From Flammeovirga pacifica (GTDB taxonomy: Bacteria; Bacteroidota; Bacteroidia; Cytophagales; Flammeovirgaceae), in the NCBI RefSeq assembly GCF_000807855.2, contig NZ_JRYR02000001.1, forward strand, positions 3,533,175 to 3,597,174: a stretch of 64,000 nt of DNA. Reading direction: 5' to 3'. The notes beneath the pieces are model-generated. The model made no database searches. It had not been told where the DNA came from and saw only the letters and a program-made list of their open reading frames with translations. Below, piece after piece: positions 32,751-41,342 of the stretch (the first letter of the stretch is position 1; each line of letters begins with the position of its first letter). Made by a program: the position numbers and the translations under genes.

Positions 32751-34076
32751 ATGAAGCTCTCACATGGATTTGTAGGAAGTACGAAGATGAGTACTTCTTA
32801 TACTGACGATCAAAAGAAGTTTTTACGAAAACAGAAATCATCGAAAAAAAACACAACGAAGCATGTACCTTATGGTGATGCTGATGATTTACCGAACCAT
32901 CTTATTGAATTAGTAGGAAGGTCTAGTATTATGCCAGGTCTATCTGAGTTTTGGGAAGGAGTATGGCTTGGTGATGGATTCAAGACTTATCAAAAGATTG
33001 TTGAAAATGGTAAGATCAAAACAGTTGAATTTTTTGATCAAGAACTTCAAGATTGGTTAGATTCCTCAAGAGCTGAAGAAGTGATTCTAGATTTATTACC
33101 TGATTTTTGGGCAACTGGAAACGCTTATTGCCAATTGGTTTTTACAAAAGGAAATAAGGTTGACTTCTTTTTTCATAACGAAGTAGTAGACTGTAGAGTG
33201 ACAGAAAAAGACAAAGATGGACTTTCGAAATATATTGTTATTGATTCATGCTTTGATACTGCTAATACAGAAGTGAGTGAGGAGACACATAGACAGGAAG
33301 TAGCGAATATCAAAACGAACGAGAAGAAAGCGATACAAGATAAAAGAGGCGTATTTCACATCTTTAGAAAGAAAGCTGGAAAAAGATATTATGGTCTTCC
33401 TGTTTGGTGGTCAGAGGAGACAGAAAAAGCATTAAATGTCAGTCATTCAATGTTTACTTTCAAAGATGAAAACCTCGAAAATAGCATCAATGCAAAATAC
33501 CATATTGAGCTATTTAATGATTATTTTAAGGAGAAGTACGGAGCCGAAAAAACGGAAGAAGAAATCAAAGAAATCAAACATCAATTGGTGAAAGATGTAC
33601 ATAGCAATATAACCAATCCTGAAAATGCTGGTAAAACGTTGTGGACAGATTTTACCATCGATAAAAGAACAGGTGAAAAGATTTCAGCCATCAAAATTTC
33701 TCTTATTCCAAATGACTTGAAAGATGATGCTTATTCTAAAGCAATTGATCAGATTTCAGGAGTATTGGCAATGACTACGAATACTAATCCAGGATTAGCA
33801 GATTTGATTGTTGGAGGAAAGTTAGGAGGTGATACAGGTTCAGCTGTACGAGAGTCTTACAATGTAACAGGTAAGACGAAAACGAAGATCAACAGATCAT
33901 TATTATTAAAACCATTCAACTGGGCGATAAAACATAATTTCCCTCATTTGAAAAATGTATACATTGATTTTGCAAGCTTTCAATTAACCACAACTGATAA
34001 AGTAAAATCAGGAGTACAAGACACTTCACCAAATAAAACAGAAGACCAAAATGCAACTACTAATAACGGAGAGTAA
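32751..34076 (+). CDS. Portal protein
   Basis: 441 residues. Called from length, acidic N-terminal half, the central helical stem region, and position ahead of the connector genes. The segment DQISGVLAMTTNTNPGLADL and the C-terminal TGSAVRESYNVTGKTKTKI correspond to the helical stem and clip of phage portals in Bacteroidota prophages. The portal is the dodecameric DNA gate of the capsid. It is unusually far (4 kb) downstream of TerL and 12 kb after the capsid gene. Overlaps the next gene by 26 bases. Confidence 0.7.
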   Translation: MKLSHGFVGSTKMSTSYTDDQKKFLRKQKSSKKNTTKHVPYGDADDLPNHLIELVGRSSIMPGLSEFWEGVWLGDGFKTYQKIVENGKIKTVEFFDQELQDWLDSSRAEEVILDLLPDFWATGNAYCQLVFTKGNKVDFFFHNEVVDCRVTEKDKDGLSKYIVIDSCFDTANTEVSEETHRQEVANIKTNEKKAIQDKRGVFHIFRKKAGKRYYGLPVWWSEETEKALNVSHSMFTFKDENLENSINAKYHIELFNDYFKEKYGAEKTEEEIKEIKHQLVKDVHSNITNPENAGKTLWTDFTIDKRTGEKISAIKISLIPNDLKDDAYSKAIDQISGVLAMTTNTNPGLADLIVGGKLGGDTGSAVRESYNVTGKTKTKINRSLLLKPFNWAIKHNFPHLKNVYIDFASFQLTTTDKVKSGVQDTSPNKTEDQNATTNNGE

Positions 34077-34941
34077 CTTTGCGGAGTATATCGATATTGA
34101 TGAAGATTTCGATTATAATACTCTTAAGCGTTTCATCAAAAAAGGAACTATTGAATTTCTTTTAGATCAAACATTTGGTATTGGTCAAGAACTGTATGAT
34201 CATTTAGTTGGTTTAGTTGCTCCTTCAGAAAAAGAGACTACGCTTATTGATTATCTATGTACCTGTTTAGGTGATTATACACTGTCAATTTTTGTTAGAA
34301 AACATGCAGTAGATATTTCAGCTGGAGGAGTAACAGTCAATAAATCAGAACACGTACTTCCAGCTTCTGATGCAAAGATTGATGCACTTGCAAAAGAATA
34401 TGAAAGTGGAGCTTTTACTTTTCTTGAAAAAGCATTTGAATTCCTGGAGCACAATCAAGATGATTTTGAAGTATGGAAAAATTCGAATGCTTACACAACG
34501 AAGTATGATATTTTGGTAAGCTCAGTTATTGAGTTAAGAGCAATGTTACCAAAACTCAATACTCGTATAATGTATATGAAATTGAGAGGTTATTTGAATG
34601 GAGCTGAATCAAGTCTGTTTAGAACAGAACTAGGTAGTATGCTTGATATTATCAAAGTTCAAAAAAGAGATAATTCTTTAACAGCTGAAAATGAGAAAAT
34701 ACTTCTTCCTTTACAAAGAGCAATTACTTACAAAGCCTATTCAGTGTATTGTGCTGTGGAAGGTGATATTGAAAAAGCGAATCAACTTTTAGAAGGTGTA
34801 GAACCTTCAGTAATAGAAGTTTTGGATCAGATTAAAAATAACCCTGATTTATATCCTGAATACCCTCATCATCCTGAATTTTTTGATAGAAAAATAGGGA
34901 ATGATGATGAAAACTATCCTTCACAATTTGTCACATTCTAA
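34051..34941 (+). CDS. Head-tail connector-type protein (DUF6712-like)
   Basis: 296 residues, helical. The opening ESNFAEYIDIDEDFDYNTLKRFI, a mid LIDYLCTCLGDYTLSIFVRKHAVDIS and a second half with AITYKAYSVYCAVEGD match the pattern I associate with the DUF6712 phage structural family, found next to portals. An adaptor role is inferred from that position. Confidence 0.6.
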   Translation: MQLLITESNFAEYIDIDEDFDYNTLKRFIKKGTIEFLLDQTFGIGQELYDHLVGLVAPSEKETTLIDYLCTCLGDYTLSIFVRKHAVDISAGGVTVNKSEHVLPASDAKIDALAKEYESGAFTFLEKAFEFLEHNQDDFEVWKNSNAYTTKYDILVSSVIELRAMLPKLNTRIMYMKLRGYLNGAESSLFRTELGSMLDIIKVQKRDNSLTAENEKILLPLQRAITYKAYSVYCAVEGDIEKANQLLEGVEPSVIEVLDQIKNNPDLYPEYPHHPEFFDRKIGNDDENYPSQFVTF

Positions 34942-35723
34942 TGAAAGAGATCAAACTACACTACTATATTCAGCGAGAAAAGAAAGAGGTAAAAACCATT
35001 GCTGCAAAGATTCCGGAAAATTGGGATGAATGCTCTTCAGGTCAATTAGATTTCTTATTGGGGTTTAGAAGAAAGTATCAAGGTAATGAAGGGAAGATAA
35101 GAGTAGTGAAGTACCTTTTTAACCTTAAAAAAATACAGCTACAGTTTATTCCTTCAGATATTTTAGTATTACTACAAGAACAAATAGAGTGGGTATACAA
35201 GGATAAGAAAGTGTACTATAATAGGTATGAAAAAGCTCATGGTTTGTTTGGTCCAGGAGAGTCACTAAGTAATATCTCTCTTATCCAGTTTGTTCATGCA
35301 GGAAATTATATTGAAGCCTATTTGAAGGATCAAAACTACCTCAACCTTTGCAGAGCTGTAGCATGTTTGTGGCTTGAAAAAGGGAAGAAGTATAACCTTG
35401 GAGACACTGAAGAAAGAGTTGTGAAAATCAAGAATAAATGGACACCTACTCAAGTAGAAATGTCTGTCATGTATTTCGCTACTATGAAGGATGCTTTCAT
35501 CAATAAAATCTACTATGATGTATTTCATGGTGATGGAGAAAGTTCTGAAGAATCAAATACAGATCCATGGTTTTCAATGATGCATGGCCTTGCTACACAT
35601 GGAAGCTTAGGAACCTTGGAGCAGGTGCAAAATGAGAATATTCATAATGCTTTGATGACTTGGCAAGAGATTATCAAAAGCAATAAACAATTACAGAAAA
35701 ATGCAGACACTACAACAGTTTAG
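34941..35723 (+). CDS. Phage structural or assembly protein, unknown
   Basis: 260 residues; ATG overlaps the previous stop by one base. Helical, with a conserved-looking IPENWDECSSGQLDFLL opening and a C-terminal acidic loop. The position between a connector protein and a tail terminator-like protein suggests head-tail joining or tail assembly. Confidence 0.55.
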   Translation: MKEIKLHYYIQREKKEVKTIAAKIPENWDECSSGQLDFLLGFRRKYQGNEGKIRVVKYLFNLKKIQLQFIPSDILVLLQEQIEWVYKDKKVYYNRYEKAHGLFGPGESLSNISLIQFVHAGNYIEAYLKDQNYLNLCRAVACLWLEKGKKYNLGDTEERVVKIKNKWTPTQVEMSVMYFATMKDAFINKIYYDVFHGDGESSEESNTDPWFSMMHGLATHGSLGTLEQVQNENIHNALMTWQEIIKSNKQLQKNADTTTV

Positions 35724-36198
35724 AACGTACTTTAATACGTTCTTAAAACACCCCGAAATTAATGCCGTTTTTGTAGGAAGTATTGATGGTTTCTTAGATA
35801 AAATTGAAACTATTTCTCGTAAAAATTGCCCTCTTCTTTTCGTAAACTATCCATACCGACAAGGTATTGAAATGAATACTGCAGAAAGTGAACATGAGAA
35901 TTTGAGTATTACAATAGGTCTCTACAATACGCCATTGATGAACAAGAAATCTGATGAAACAAAATTCAATGAAATATTTGAACAGCTTCACCCGGTTATT
36001 TCTGATGTGAAAGCAAAGATCAGACATGATTTTCAAGAGGAAGAAGAGCTTTTTGAAGTTGGTCATTGGATGAGCAAAAAAATAAAAGGTCCAAATGAAA
36101 GCTATCCAATTACAAAAAAGCGAATGGTTGGCTGGAGCTTGGAAATTGAACTAGGTTTTGAAGAAAGACACCCATATAATTCAACGTTATGGCAATAA
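35701..36198 (+). CDS. Tail terminator/completion-like protein
   Basis: 165 residues, alpha/beta, overlapping the previous gene by 23 bases. Size, the repeated beta strands and the position just before the candidate distal tail gene suggest a neck or tail terminator protein. No diagnostic motif. Confidence 0.5.
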   Translation: MQTLQQFRTYFNTFLKHPEINAVFVGSIDGFLDKIETISRKNCPLLFVNYPYRQGIEMNTAESEHENLSITIGLYNTPLMNKKSDETKFNEIFEQLHPVISDVKAKIRHDFQEEEELFEVGHWMSKKIKGPNESYPITKKRMVGWSLEIELGFEERHPYNSTLWQ

Positions 36199-37208
36199 GC
36201 ATATCAGTAACATCAACAATACTTACAAAAAGTAGAAGTGGTACAGTAAACGTCAATACAGATTTAAATGAGCGAAAAGGTGTGAAAATTGATACAGATA
36301 AGTCCAATTGGAATACGCCTAATTATGCTGAAGGTATTGAATTTTCAAAAGTAGGAGCAGGTTCAATTTCCATCTTTATACCTGAAATAGCAGACTCATT
36401 TCTTGAACTTCCTTATCCAGCTGATAACAATGTTAGTTATGAACTATCAACTGTTTATGCTACAATGCCTTTTAGAGCTTTTTCAGATGGAGGTGAAACA
36501 CTTGACTCAGATATGTTTATAGTCAAAGCAGGTTCAAAAGATAATAGTGTTTCAAGTTCCCACATCAATGGTATTTTACAAGGTGATGGTTATAGAGTTA
36601 AAGCGAGTAAATCTACTCGATTATGTTTCTCAGCAAAAAAGACAGCTAATGCAGATTTGACTGTTACAGCAACCGCTTATTATAGTGATGGTGGTAGTAG
36701 CTCAAAGAGTCTTTTCACAATATCAGGAAGTGATAATCTCATTGTAAATTTTGCAGGAGGTTTTGATCAAATAGGTTTATCAGATACGAATAATAATGCT
36801 GTTTTTTATACTATTAGTATTGGGAATGATATTCATTACATAGACTTAAAAGAAGGTTTCGAACAAACATTTACCTTTTTCAATAAGTTTGGAGGTTTCT
36901 CAAATATCGTTTGCTATGGTATTTACCAAGATGAATTCAAAACAACAAAAGAAGTAGCTGTAGTTGATGAAGGTTATACTCAAATAATAGAGAAGTTTAA
37001 TATTCACACCAAAAAACATAGAACCTTATCTACAGGCTATGGAGTGAATTGGGAAGTAGTACATGACTTTCTTCAGTCAGAAGCTATATATACATTTATT
37101 GAAGATACCTGGAGGAAAGTAATAATAGATGCTGATTCAGTGAAAGGAGAAGAGCAATATAATCCTGGTAACTTTACTTTTAAATATTATGACAATGTAC
37201 AAGCTTGA
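36189..37208 (+). CDS. Beta-rich tail protein, unknown
   Basis: 339 residues made nearly wholly of beta strands with many Ser, Thr, Gly and Asn; there is no Cys-rich or enzymatic motif. Overlaps the neighbours by 10 and 20 bases. Possible distal tail or decoration protein. Confidence 0.55.
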   Translation: MAISISVTSTILTKSRSGTVNVNTDLNERKGVKIDTDKSNWNTPNYAEGIEFSKVGAGSISIFIPEIADSFLELPYPADNNVSYELSTVYATMPFRAFSDGGETLDSDMFIVKAGSKDNSVSSSHINGILQGDGYRVKASKSTRLCFSAKKTANADLTVTATAYYSDGGSSSKSLFTISGSDNLIVNFAGGFDQIGLSDTNNNAVFYTISIGNDIHYIDLKEGFEQTFTFFNKFGGFSNIVCYGIYQDEFKTTKEVAVVDEGYTQIIEKFNIHTKKHRTLSTGYGVNWEVVHDFLQSEAIYTFIEDTWRKVIIDADSVKGEEQYNPGNFTFKYYDNVQA

Positions 37209-38988
37209 GGTATTACATAATGATAACTATGAAGCTCTCGATCTAGGAGAAGACAAAATAACATTAGATCTGAAAAGCTCTTTTTTTGCTTTTGAAACAA
37301 TAGATACTTCAAGGTCACTTCCTTTTTCTCTTCCAGCATCAAGAAAAAATAAAAGACTATTGCAGTTTTTTCATAATATGGATAATAGGAATAAACCATT
37401 CCGTATTCCTACAAAATTGTATTTGAATTTAGCTGAAGAAGGAGAAACAGGTGAATTAAAAGTTAAATGGACAGGAAGTAAATTTGATTGTACTTTATTT
37501 TTAGGATTAGGGAGTATTGCAAGTAAACTGAAAGTTGATTTTACTGAACTTGATTTAGGGGTGATAAATTTCACTTTTTCATGGTTAAGACCTGAAACTC
37601 AAAATGAGAATGATAGAAGTATTAACTCTATGATTCTTACATTAGAAAAGCATGACAATGAAGGAAATATATTAAGCCAAATATCTATTGATTCTAATGA
37701 TTTAGTTACTCAAGGTACATTTGACGATGATTGGAGAGACTGGGAAGAAATTAATACAATTTTAGCTGATGCAAGTGAAGATTGGGGGCAGTTTACATTT
37801 AGTAGACCAAATCATTCAGAAATTTTTTGTGAGTGGACTGGTAGTGTTAGAGTAGATCGCATTACAATGGATGTATCAGCACCTCATAATCAATTATATG
37901 AATTTGTGAATGGTAACTTCCATACTGAAAGAAGAGAGTTTCATAGACCTTATATATTAGATAATTTAAATACAAATCATACTGATGGTTATTGTTTACC
38001 TTTTGGACTAGGGGAAACATATACAAATGATGAAGATGGTTTAGATTATTATGAGAATATCAATGGTTTCATTGATTACGAATCATCAAAAGTTATTCCT
38101 TGTCTTTTCATTTCTTATATTCTAAGAAAATTGGGAGAAGCTCTAGGAATTTCAATCAAAGGTTTTTTTGAGGAAAGCACAGCTCAGAAGCTATGTTTTT
38201 TAGGTACACAAGAAATTCAAAATTTTTTATATTTTCAGTTTAACGAACAGTTACCTGTAAAGACTCCAGCTGATTTTTTGAAGGAATTGACACAAGTGTT
38301 TTGCCTTACTATTCAAGTCAATGAAGAAGGGTTGTTGTTATCAAAGAAACAGGATGAAGTAAATAGAAATAGTCAAATATATAGTCTAGATTCTGTAGAA
38401 AGTAAATTTGGATTAGAACTCAAAAAACAAAAGCTAAAACTAGGTTGGGGGAAAGTGGAAAATAGTAGTGATGTGGATCCAGTTGTGGAAGTAGAACCCG
38501 AAGGCTTATATTATGATGCTACTGAAAAAATATCTAAAGTAGCAGCTGCAGGAATAAAAACCTCTTTAAATCTAAATCTTAATTTACCTGATTTTAACCT
38601 TCCTGATTTAGGACTAGGAGAAGAGGAAGAAGAACGTGTGGAAATCAGACCTTATTTTGTTGATGTTGATGACTTACAATTGTTTATAGCAGAGTTTGAT
38701 ATATTTGAAAACAAGCTTTATGCTTTATCTGAAAATAGTGACATATCACTTACTTTTAAAAAAGATTTAGGGAAATCACTGTATAATCTATATTGGAAGA
38801 CCTTTGCAGAAGCTTTAATGATTTATCAAGAGGAGTATACCTTTAAAGGACGTTTTAATATCATACAATTGAAGCAATTCAATATAGATCAAAAATTCAC
38901 TTACAAAGGGTACACTTTCTATCCAATAAGTTGTAAAATCAATGCTTCATCAAAAACATTTGAATTAACAGCAATAAAAGAAAGATGA
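37189..38988 (+). CDS. Large tail/baseplate protein
   Basis: 599 residues. The N-terminal part (YKLEVLHNDNYEALDLGEDK, DTSRSLPFSLPASRKNKRLL) resembles tail-tip/hub proteins of Bacteroidota prophages, followed by beta-rich domains and a Pro/Leu repeat with an acidic linker (about 462-482, LNLPDFNLPDLGLGEEEEE). The probable role is in the tail tip. The start could be ATG 37189 or the next, 37195. Confidence 0.6.
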   Translation: MTMYKLEVLHNDNYEALDLGEDKITLDLKSSFFAFETIDTSRSLPFSLPASRKNKRLLQFFHNMDNRNKPFRIPTKLYLNLAEEGETGELKVKWTGSKFDCTLFLGLGSIASKLKVDFTELDLGVINFTFSWLRPETQNENDRSINSMILTLEKHDNEGNILSQISIDSNDLVTQGTFDDDWRDWEEINTILADASEDWGQFTFSRPNHSEIFCEWTGSVRVDRITMDVSAPHNQLYEFVNGNFHTERREFHRPYILDNLNTNHTDGYCLPFGLGETYTNDEDGLDYYENINGFIDYESSKVIPCLFISYILRKLGEALGISIKGFFEESTAQKLCFLGTQEIQNFLYFQFNEQLPVKTPADFLKELTQVFCLTIQVNEEGLLLSKKQDEVNRNSQIYSLDSVESKFGLELKKQKLKLGWGKVENSSDVDPVVEVEPEGLYYDATEKISKVAAAGIKTSLNLNLNLPDFNLPDLGLGEEEEERVEIRPYFVDVDDLQLFIAEFDIFENKLYALSENSDISLTFKKDLGKSLYNLYWKTFAEALMIYQEEYTFKGRFNIIQLKQFNIDQKFTYKGYTFYPISCKINASSKTFELTAIKER

Positions 38989-39533
38989 GTAGTATAGCAG
39001 AATACCAAAGAGAAGTCGCTAACGATTGGGCTGACTATGTTATCTATAAGATGGCACAAGCTTTAGCTCAGTCGGGAGTAGGTGTATCACGAAAAGATAT
39101 ATTGAAGCTAAACAATGCTTTAGTCAGAGATTTAAAAACAAGTGAAGGAGGTTATGCATTTGGGATTAAATTCGCAGATGCAGGACGTTATATAGATATG
39201 ACTCGTATCAATTATAGAGGTTCCGGTCATTCTTCAGGACAAAGTTTTTTAGATACTCTAAAAGATTGGGTAGAAACAGTTGGTCCCGACAACTTTAAAT
39301 ATGTTCCTGGTTATAAAAACAATCCAAAAGCAGCAGCAGAACTTACAGTAGATAAAAAGATTGAACGTATTGCTTTAGGTATTTTTAAGCATAAAATGGA
39401 TAATAGTTCACATGATAGAAAAGCATGGTGGACCAAAGAGTTTTATGTAGCCATTCCTTCACTTTATGGAAAGTTGGCTCATGCTTATGGTGTAGAGACT
39501 GCTAGAACTTTTAGGGAGATTGCAGAGAAATAG
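38985..39533 (+). CDS. Phage structural protein (gp10/tail completion-like)
   Basis: 182 residues overlapping the previous stop by 4 bases. The pattern DILKLNNALVRDLKTS...DAGRYIDMTR and a Gly/Ser loop (RGSGHSSGQSF) followed by helices resembles small tail completion proteins. Last gene of the late run. A 109-base gap follows. Confidence 0.5.
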   Translation: MSSIAEYQREVANDWADYVIYKMAQALAQSGVGVSRKDILKLNNALVRDLKTSEGGYAFGIKFADAGRYIDMTRINYRGSGHSSGQSFLDTLKDWVETVGPDNFKYVPGYKNNPKAAAELTVDKKIERIALGIFKHKMDNSSHDRKAWWTKEFYVAIPSLYGKLAHAYGVETARTFREIAEK

Positions 39534-39642
39534 ATATTATTAGATTTTATTTAAACTACTATCTTTTATGTACTTAGTATAGATAGGAACTTATGTAATG
39601 GGTTAGTAAATTAGATGATTATTTAAAATAAACTAAAATACA

Positions 39643-40161
39643 ATGATGGATTTCTTTTTGAATAAACTTCTTGCACCAATGATTATGTTTGGTATCAGTA
39701 CATTATATACTTTGTATGTTCAACGTAGAGGGGAAAAAGAGAGAGATAAATTGAAAAAACAAGAAGAGATATTGAAGAAGAATATTGAATCTATGAGAGA
39801 AAATGTTGAAGAATTTTCTCTAGATGCAATTAATATATCTAAATTTTCTGAAGCTATTCATGATGAGCTTTTTAGGCATAGGAAAGAAAGGGAATCAAGA
39901 CAAATCAATCCTATTGACTTCAAACCAATCAGCTTTGATAGTGTCAATCAAAAAGCAAAATCTCCATATACAATTGATGCTCCATTTAAAAAGAACTTTC
40001 AAAACGCCATTGAACAAATTAATAATGAAAACGATAGAATGTTAGAGTGGGCAAATAATTTAATAGAAAATAGTAATAAGTTTCTTAATGCTACTGATGA
40101 AGAAAAGAAGGAACTAAGAAGAGAAGCAAGAGAAGCAAGGGAAGCAAGAGAGAAAGAGTAA
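39643..40161 (+). CDS. Single-TM coiled-coil protein with Glu-Ala-Arg repeats
   Basis: 172 residues: one TM helix (about 8-24, LLAPMIMFGISTLYTLYV) and long coiled coils. It ends in three REA(R) repeats coded by near-identical DNA (AGAAGCAAG). Position after the tail genes with its own leader suggests lysis (spanin-like) or a lysogenic-conversion function; unproven. Ends at a bidirectional terminator. Confidence 0.55.
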   Translation: MMDFFLNKLLAPMIMFGISTLYTLYVQRRGEKERDKLKKQEEILKKNIESMRENVEEFSLDAINISKFSEAIHDELFRHRKERESRQINPIDFKPISFDSVNQKAKSPYTIDAPFKKNFQNAIEQINNENDRMLEWANNLIENSNKFLNATDEEKKELRREAREAREAREKE

Positions 40162-40177
40162 ACTGATATATATTAGG

Positions 40178-40208
40178 TAAAAAAGCCCCCATTATGGAGG
40201 CTTTTTTT
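40178..40208. terminator. Bidirectional terminator
   Basis: AAAAAAGCCCCC / GGAGGCTTTTTTT hairpin between converging genes 39643 (plus) and 40207 (minus). Confidence 0.85.
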
Positions 40209-40569
40209 ATTTCCTATTTTTTAAATTCTCAATAATTTTTCGAAGCTCTTCATTCATATTATTACTCTTTTCAAGCTTACCATATAACTCATTGATTCTT
40301 TCTATTGATTCATAATACTTTTCTTTCCAAGGGTTCTCTTTTTCAACTTTAGTAGTTTGATTTTCTATAATTCTAAAATCATCTTGAGATATACCAAAAC
40401 CATTTGTGACTATTGAAAGCTGTTTTTCAGACCATATTTCATTTTCTAATAATCGCTGAATTGTAGACCTATGTACTCCTAATAGAGCAGAGGCTTCATG
40501 TTGAGTTATTCTTCGGTCTCTAAGAAATTTACGGAGTTTTTCACCATAGTGGTTGTTGTGATTAAACAT
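40207..40569 (-). CDS. XRE-family regulator with coiled-coil tail
   Basis: 120 residues. An N-terminal HTH (RRITQHEASALLGVHRSTIQRLLEN, split by turn at LLGVH) is followed by a C-terminal coiled coil (YYESIERINELYGKLEKS) for dimerisation. It is divergent from the plus-strand replication block. The perfect inverted repeat GAATCA-TT-TGATTC at 40609-40622 lies in its promoter region, 40 bases upstream, so it is the best candidate for the protein that binds that operator family. A second regulator beside the CI-like one. Confidence 0.75.
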   Translation of the reverse strand: MFNHNNHYGEKLRKFLRDRRITQHEASALLGVHRSTIQRLLENEIWSEKQLSIVTNGFGISQDDFRIIENQTTKVEKENPWKEKYYESIERINELYGKLEKSNNMNEELRKIIENLKNRK

Positions 40570-40608
40570 TGTTCATAGGGATTTAAGTGATAATCAGGAA
40601 TAAATATT

Positions 40609-40622
40609 GAATCATTTGATTC
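40609..40622. promoter_or_regulatory. Inverted-repeat operator, copy 3 (exact)
   Basis: GAATCA-TT-TGATTC, a perfect repeat between divergent genes 40207 and 40716, nine bases upstream of the TATATTTG box. Position suits repression of the rightward promoter. A further TGAATCA half-site lies at about 40695. Confidence 0.6.
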
Positions 40623-40630
40623 TTTTTTCC

Positions 40631-40638
40631 TATATTTG
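40631..40638 (+). promoter_or_regulatory. -7 box of the replication operon
   Basis: TATATTTG, fitting TAnnTTTG; transcription would start near 40645 and the first gene begins at 40716. Confidence 0.5.
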
Positions 40639-40715
40639 AATTACAGTAAGATGCATTAAAATACATCATTTTACTGTAAAGTACATCAAATTTAATGAAT
40701 CAATAAGTATTTCAC

Positions 40716-41342
40716 ATGAAAAAAGAAGGCAAATCTATCTATTTAAACACGAACATTTGGGGTAAGGTTGATTCAATATTGATTCAGACTTTTGACTTAA
40801 ACTCTCAAAAAATCAAACAACCCTTTATGCGTGAACTTTTTACAGCTATGATTGATTTAGCTGATGAAATGGTGAAAACACACAGTAACAAATATGAATT
40901 GATTGTTGAGATCAATAACTTGAAAGAAAGTTATAAGACAAAAACTGAATCTAACATCAATGAATCTCAAACAACGACTATTAAAGATGGAACAACAGAC
41001 GACGAAACTTGTTGCATTGGAAGATCTATTGCAAAGGTTAAGACAGCACAAAAGGCATTACAAGAGATTGGGAGAAGTGGAGGAGATGGAGAGAGTTACT
41101 GGGAAAACAAAGAAAGTACAAGCAGAGATAACAGACATCAAAAGGGAGATAAGGAGCATGCCGAGCTTCAAGAAACTATTCATGATAGGAGGAGCAGTAC
41201 TTCTGACTCTATCAATAGAGCTTCAAATGTTTCCGGAGCAGGAAGACTTTTGCAGAGTGAAAGCGAAGAGCATGAGAGCAAAGGTAAGAACCAAGAAAAA
41301 AGAATCAACGATTTAAATAATACATCAAAAGTATCTGAATAA
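40716..41342 (+). CDS. Phage protein with polar, disordered C-terminal half
   Basis: 208 residues. Residues 1-80 are an ordered helical domain. The remaining ~125 residues are highly polar (Ser, Glu, Lys, Asn) and read like disorder. Its stop overlaps the primase ATG (TAATG), which supports the frame as translated to its end. A second open frame (40960-41316) lies inside its 3' half in another phase. Role unknown; possibly replication accessory. Confidence 0.55.
   Translation: MKKEGKSIYLNTNIWGKVDSILIQTFDLNSQKIKQPFMRELFTAMIDLADEMVKTHSNKYELIVEINNLKESYKTKTESNINESQTTTIKDGTTDDETCCIGRSIAKVKTAQKALQEIGRSGGDGESYWENKESTSRDNRHQKGDKEHAELQETIHDRRSSTSDSINRASNVSGAGRLLQSESEEHESKGKNQEKRINDLNNTSKVSE
40960..41316 (+). 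CDS. Possible nested gene: coiled coil plus TM protein
   Basis: 118 residues in the +1 phase relative to the enclosing gene. The product looks protein-like: a helical region (LEDLLQRLRQHKRHYKRL, EVEEMERV) and one TM helix (about 72-90, LFMIGGAVLLTLSIELQ) with a basic end. Against it, its third codon positions are G-rich whereas the outer frame has the A/T-rich third positions usual here. An embedded spanin-like gene is one option; chance is the other. Confidence 0.35.
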   Translation: MNLKQRLLKMEQQTTKLVALEDLLQRLRQHKRHYKRLGEVEEMERVTGKTKKVQAEITDIKREIRSMPSFKKLFMIGGAVLLTLSIELQMFPEQEDFCRVKAKSMRAKVRTKKKESTI

